A program made the translations under genes and the position numbers. A stretch of DNA of 13,962 nucleotides from CAZSAT01 sp964604675 (GTDB lineage: Bacteria > Myxococcota_A > UBA796 > CAJQPC01), in the NCBI GenBank assembly GCA_964604675.1, contig CAZSAT010000163.1, forward strand, positions 1-13,962. The letters are read 5' to 3'. Below, one piece after another: positions 13,012 through 13,962 of this stretch. Under the pieces are notes generated by a model that was not told the origin of the DNA, did no database searches, and saw only the letters and a program-made list of their open reading frames with translations. Position 1 is the first letter of the stretch. Each line of letters opens with the position of its first letter.

Positions 13012-13569
13012 ATGCGCCGCGACCACACCGCCCTGCTCACCGCAACGTGCATCGCCGTGATCGCCACGGCGATGGCCTGGTTCTCCACCGTGTACCGCAC
13101 CAAGCGTGACTTCACCGAGCAGGATCTGATCGCGGAGATCAAGGCCTCCACGCCCGCGCCGGTGCCCGAGGTCGATCAGGCTCTGGACTTCGAGTCCGCC
13201 GAGGAGGCGAAGAAGCTGCAGGCCGAGTTCCTACGAGTGGCCCGCCGCGCGCGCCCACGGCTGGCGGCGTGCCTGGAGCGGTGGACCACGCCACCCGACA
13301 TCGCCCAGGTGCGCATGGTCACCGACCCGGCGGGCCGGCTCGAGAAGATCGCCATCGCCGACGCGCCGGAGGCCATCCAGAGCTGCATGCTCAACATCCT
13401 GGCGGCTGCCCAGTGGCCTAGGAAGGCCGACGGGGTCGTGCGCTTCCATGCGCGCTCACGCGATGCGGGCTGGCTGGGCCAACCGGTGGTCGATCAGGAG
13501 GACACCGGCGACACCGGTGGAGCCGAGGAGCCCGAGCCGGCTAGCTCAGGCGAGCCTTCGCCCGGTTGA
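13012..13569 (+). CDS. Single-pass membrane protein with AgmX/PglI-like C-terminal domain
   Basis: This 185-residue protein starts at ATG 13012 (MRRDHTALL). Residues 7-27 (ALLTATCIAVIATAMAWFSTV) form one membrane helix with a basic N-terminal flank, placing the rest in the periplasm. A linker with TPAPVPEV leads to a domain at about 65-147: LRVARRARPRLAACLERW, QVRMVTDPAGRLEKIAIADA, IQSCMLNILAAAQWP and GVVRF. This follows the pattern of the AgmX/PglI C-terminal domain found in myxobacterial gliding and adventurous-motility proteins: a helix with Cys87, a VxxxxDPxGR strand, and a second helix with Cys125. The last 25 residues are disordered, with DTGDTGG and Glu/Pro. There is no clear Shine-Dalgarno site. 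Only 21 nt separate it from the divergent start at 12990. Domain call moderate; function unknown. Confidence 0.75.
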   Translation: MRRDHTALLTATCIAVIATAMAWFSTVYRTKRDFTEQDLIAEIKASTPAPVPEVDQALDFESAEEAKKLQAEFLRVARRARPRLAACLERWTTPPDIAQVRMVTDPAGRLEKIAIADAPEAIQSCMLNILAAAQWPRKADGVVRFHARSRDAGWLGQPVVDQEDTGDTGGAEEPEPASSGEPSPG

Positions 13570-13962
13570 CGAAGGGCGCCTTCTTGGACGCACCGTCGAG
13601 GTAGGTCGCCCACGCCTTCCTGGCGTCTGCCTGGCGCCCCACGGCCGCCAAGGCTTCGCCGAGGTGGAAGTACAGGAACGCGGGGGGCTTCTTCCTGGAC
13701 GCGATCAGCGCCTCGAGGCGAGCCAGCGCATCCTCGTGCCGCCCCACGGAGAGTTGCAACACGGCCAGCGACTGGCGCGCCGCCACCGTGTCGGGCAGCA
13801 GTCCGGCGATCAGGTCAGCCACCTCCTGTCGACGTCGACGATCGACACCGCCACCGCCATCGGCCAGGTCGTCGGCGAGTGCGATCAGGTCTTCGGGCGT
13901 GGCGGGGGCGAAGGTGCGACCCTCCAGCTGCAAGCCGCGTTCGGGCTCGTCGCCACCGAGGA
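13541..13962 (-). CDS. TPR-repeat protein, C-terminal part (partial, runs off right edge)
   Basis: The frame is open from the window edge to a TAG stop at 13541-13543, so the N-terminus is missing; an in-frame TTG at 13933 is not a convincing start because sensible protein continues upstream of it (GGDEPERG). The visible 140 residues are helical and contain tetratricopeptide-like helix pairs: VAARQSLAVLQLSVGRHEDA, LARLEALIASRK, and FLYFHLGEALAAVGRQADA followed by RKAWATYLDGA, with the small-residue spacing of TPR motifs. Such repeats mediate protein-protein contacts. The 3' end overlaps the convergent gene by 29 bp. Confidence 0.75.
   Translation of the reverse strand, partial: LGGDEPERGLQLEGRTFAPATPEDLIALADDLADGGGGVDRRRRQEVADLIAGLLPDTVAARQSLAVLQLSVGRHEDALARLEALIASRKKPPAFLYFHLGEALAAVGRQADARKAWATYLDGASKKAPFVNRAKARLS

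Overview
The window is high-GC bacterial DNA, densely coding on both strands. It suggests a Myxococcota-type organism (formerly Deltaproteobacteria). The evidence is the combination of a MopE-type metal-binding-repeat lipoprotein with a lamin-tail domain, a Hanks kinase with an HRDVNPRN catalytic loop and a C-terminal PEGA domain, an AgmX/PglI-like C-terminal domain, Asp-Thr-Gly linkers in surface proteins, and several lipoproteins. No rRNA, tRNA, CRISPR array, transposase or prophage gene was seen. The assignment rests on protein architecture, not on a phylogenetic marker.

Layout. Position 1-291 (minus) is the start of a lipoprotein that runs off the left edge. Diverging from it is a plus-strand run: a 629-residue MopE-repeat/LTD/PKD lipoprotein (439-2328), an unrecognised alanine-rich protein with a hydrophobic CGGC tail (2394-3443), and a TonB-dependent receptor (3450-5498). 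A minus-strand run converges on it with a 4-nt gap. In transcription order that run is an RlmI-like rRNA methyltransferase (9271-8135), a transmembrane Ser/Thr kinase with a PEGA domain (8063-6393), and a PF04392-type periplasmic binding protein (6396-5503). The kinase stop and binding-protein start overlap as ATGA. From 9331 the plus strand carries a very acidic, aromatic lipoprotein, a glutaredoxin and a strong intrinsic terminator. After a short leader with a pyrimidine/G-quadruplex tract comes the complete minC-minD-minE operon. The right end has a lipoprotein (12990-12202, minus) facing minE, a divergent single-pass membrane protein with an AgmX/PglI-like domain (13012-13569), and a TPR protein on the minus strand that runs off the right edge.

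How the genes work together. minCDE is a self-contained division-site selection module with good ribosome sites on minD and minE and a TGATG minD/minE overlap. The most unusual neighbourhood is 439-8063. A TonB receptor and surface lipoproteins sit tail-to-tail with a translationally coupled kinase/binding-protein pair, and no ABC permease or ATPase gene is visible. I infer, without proof, that the binding protein serves as the periplasmic sensor for the kinase rather than as part of a transporter. No stretch longer than about 200 bases lacks a gene.
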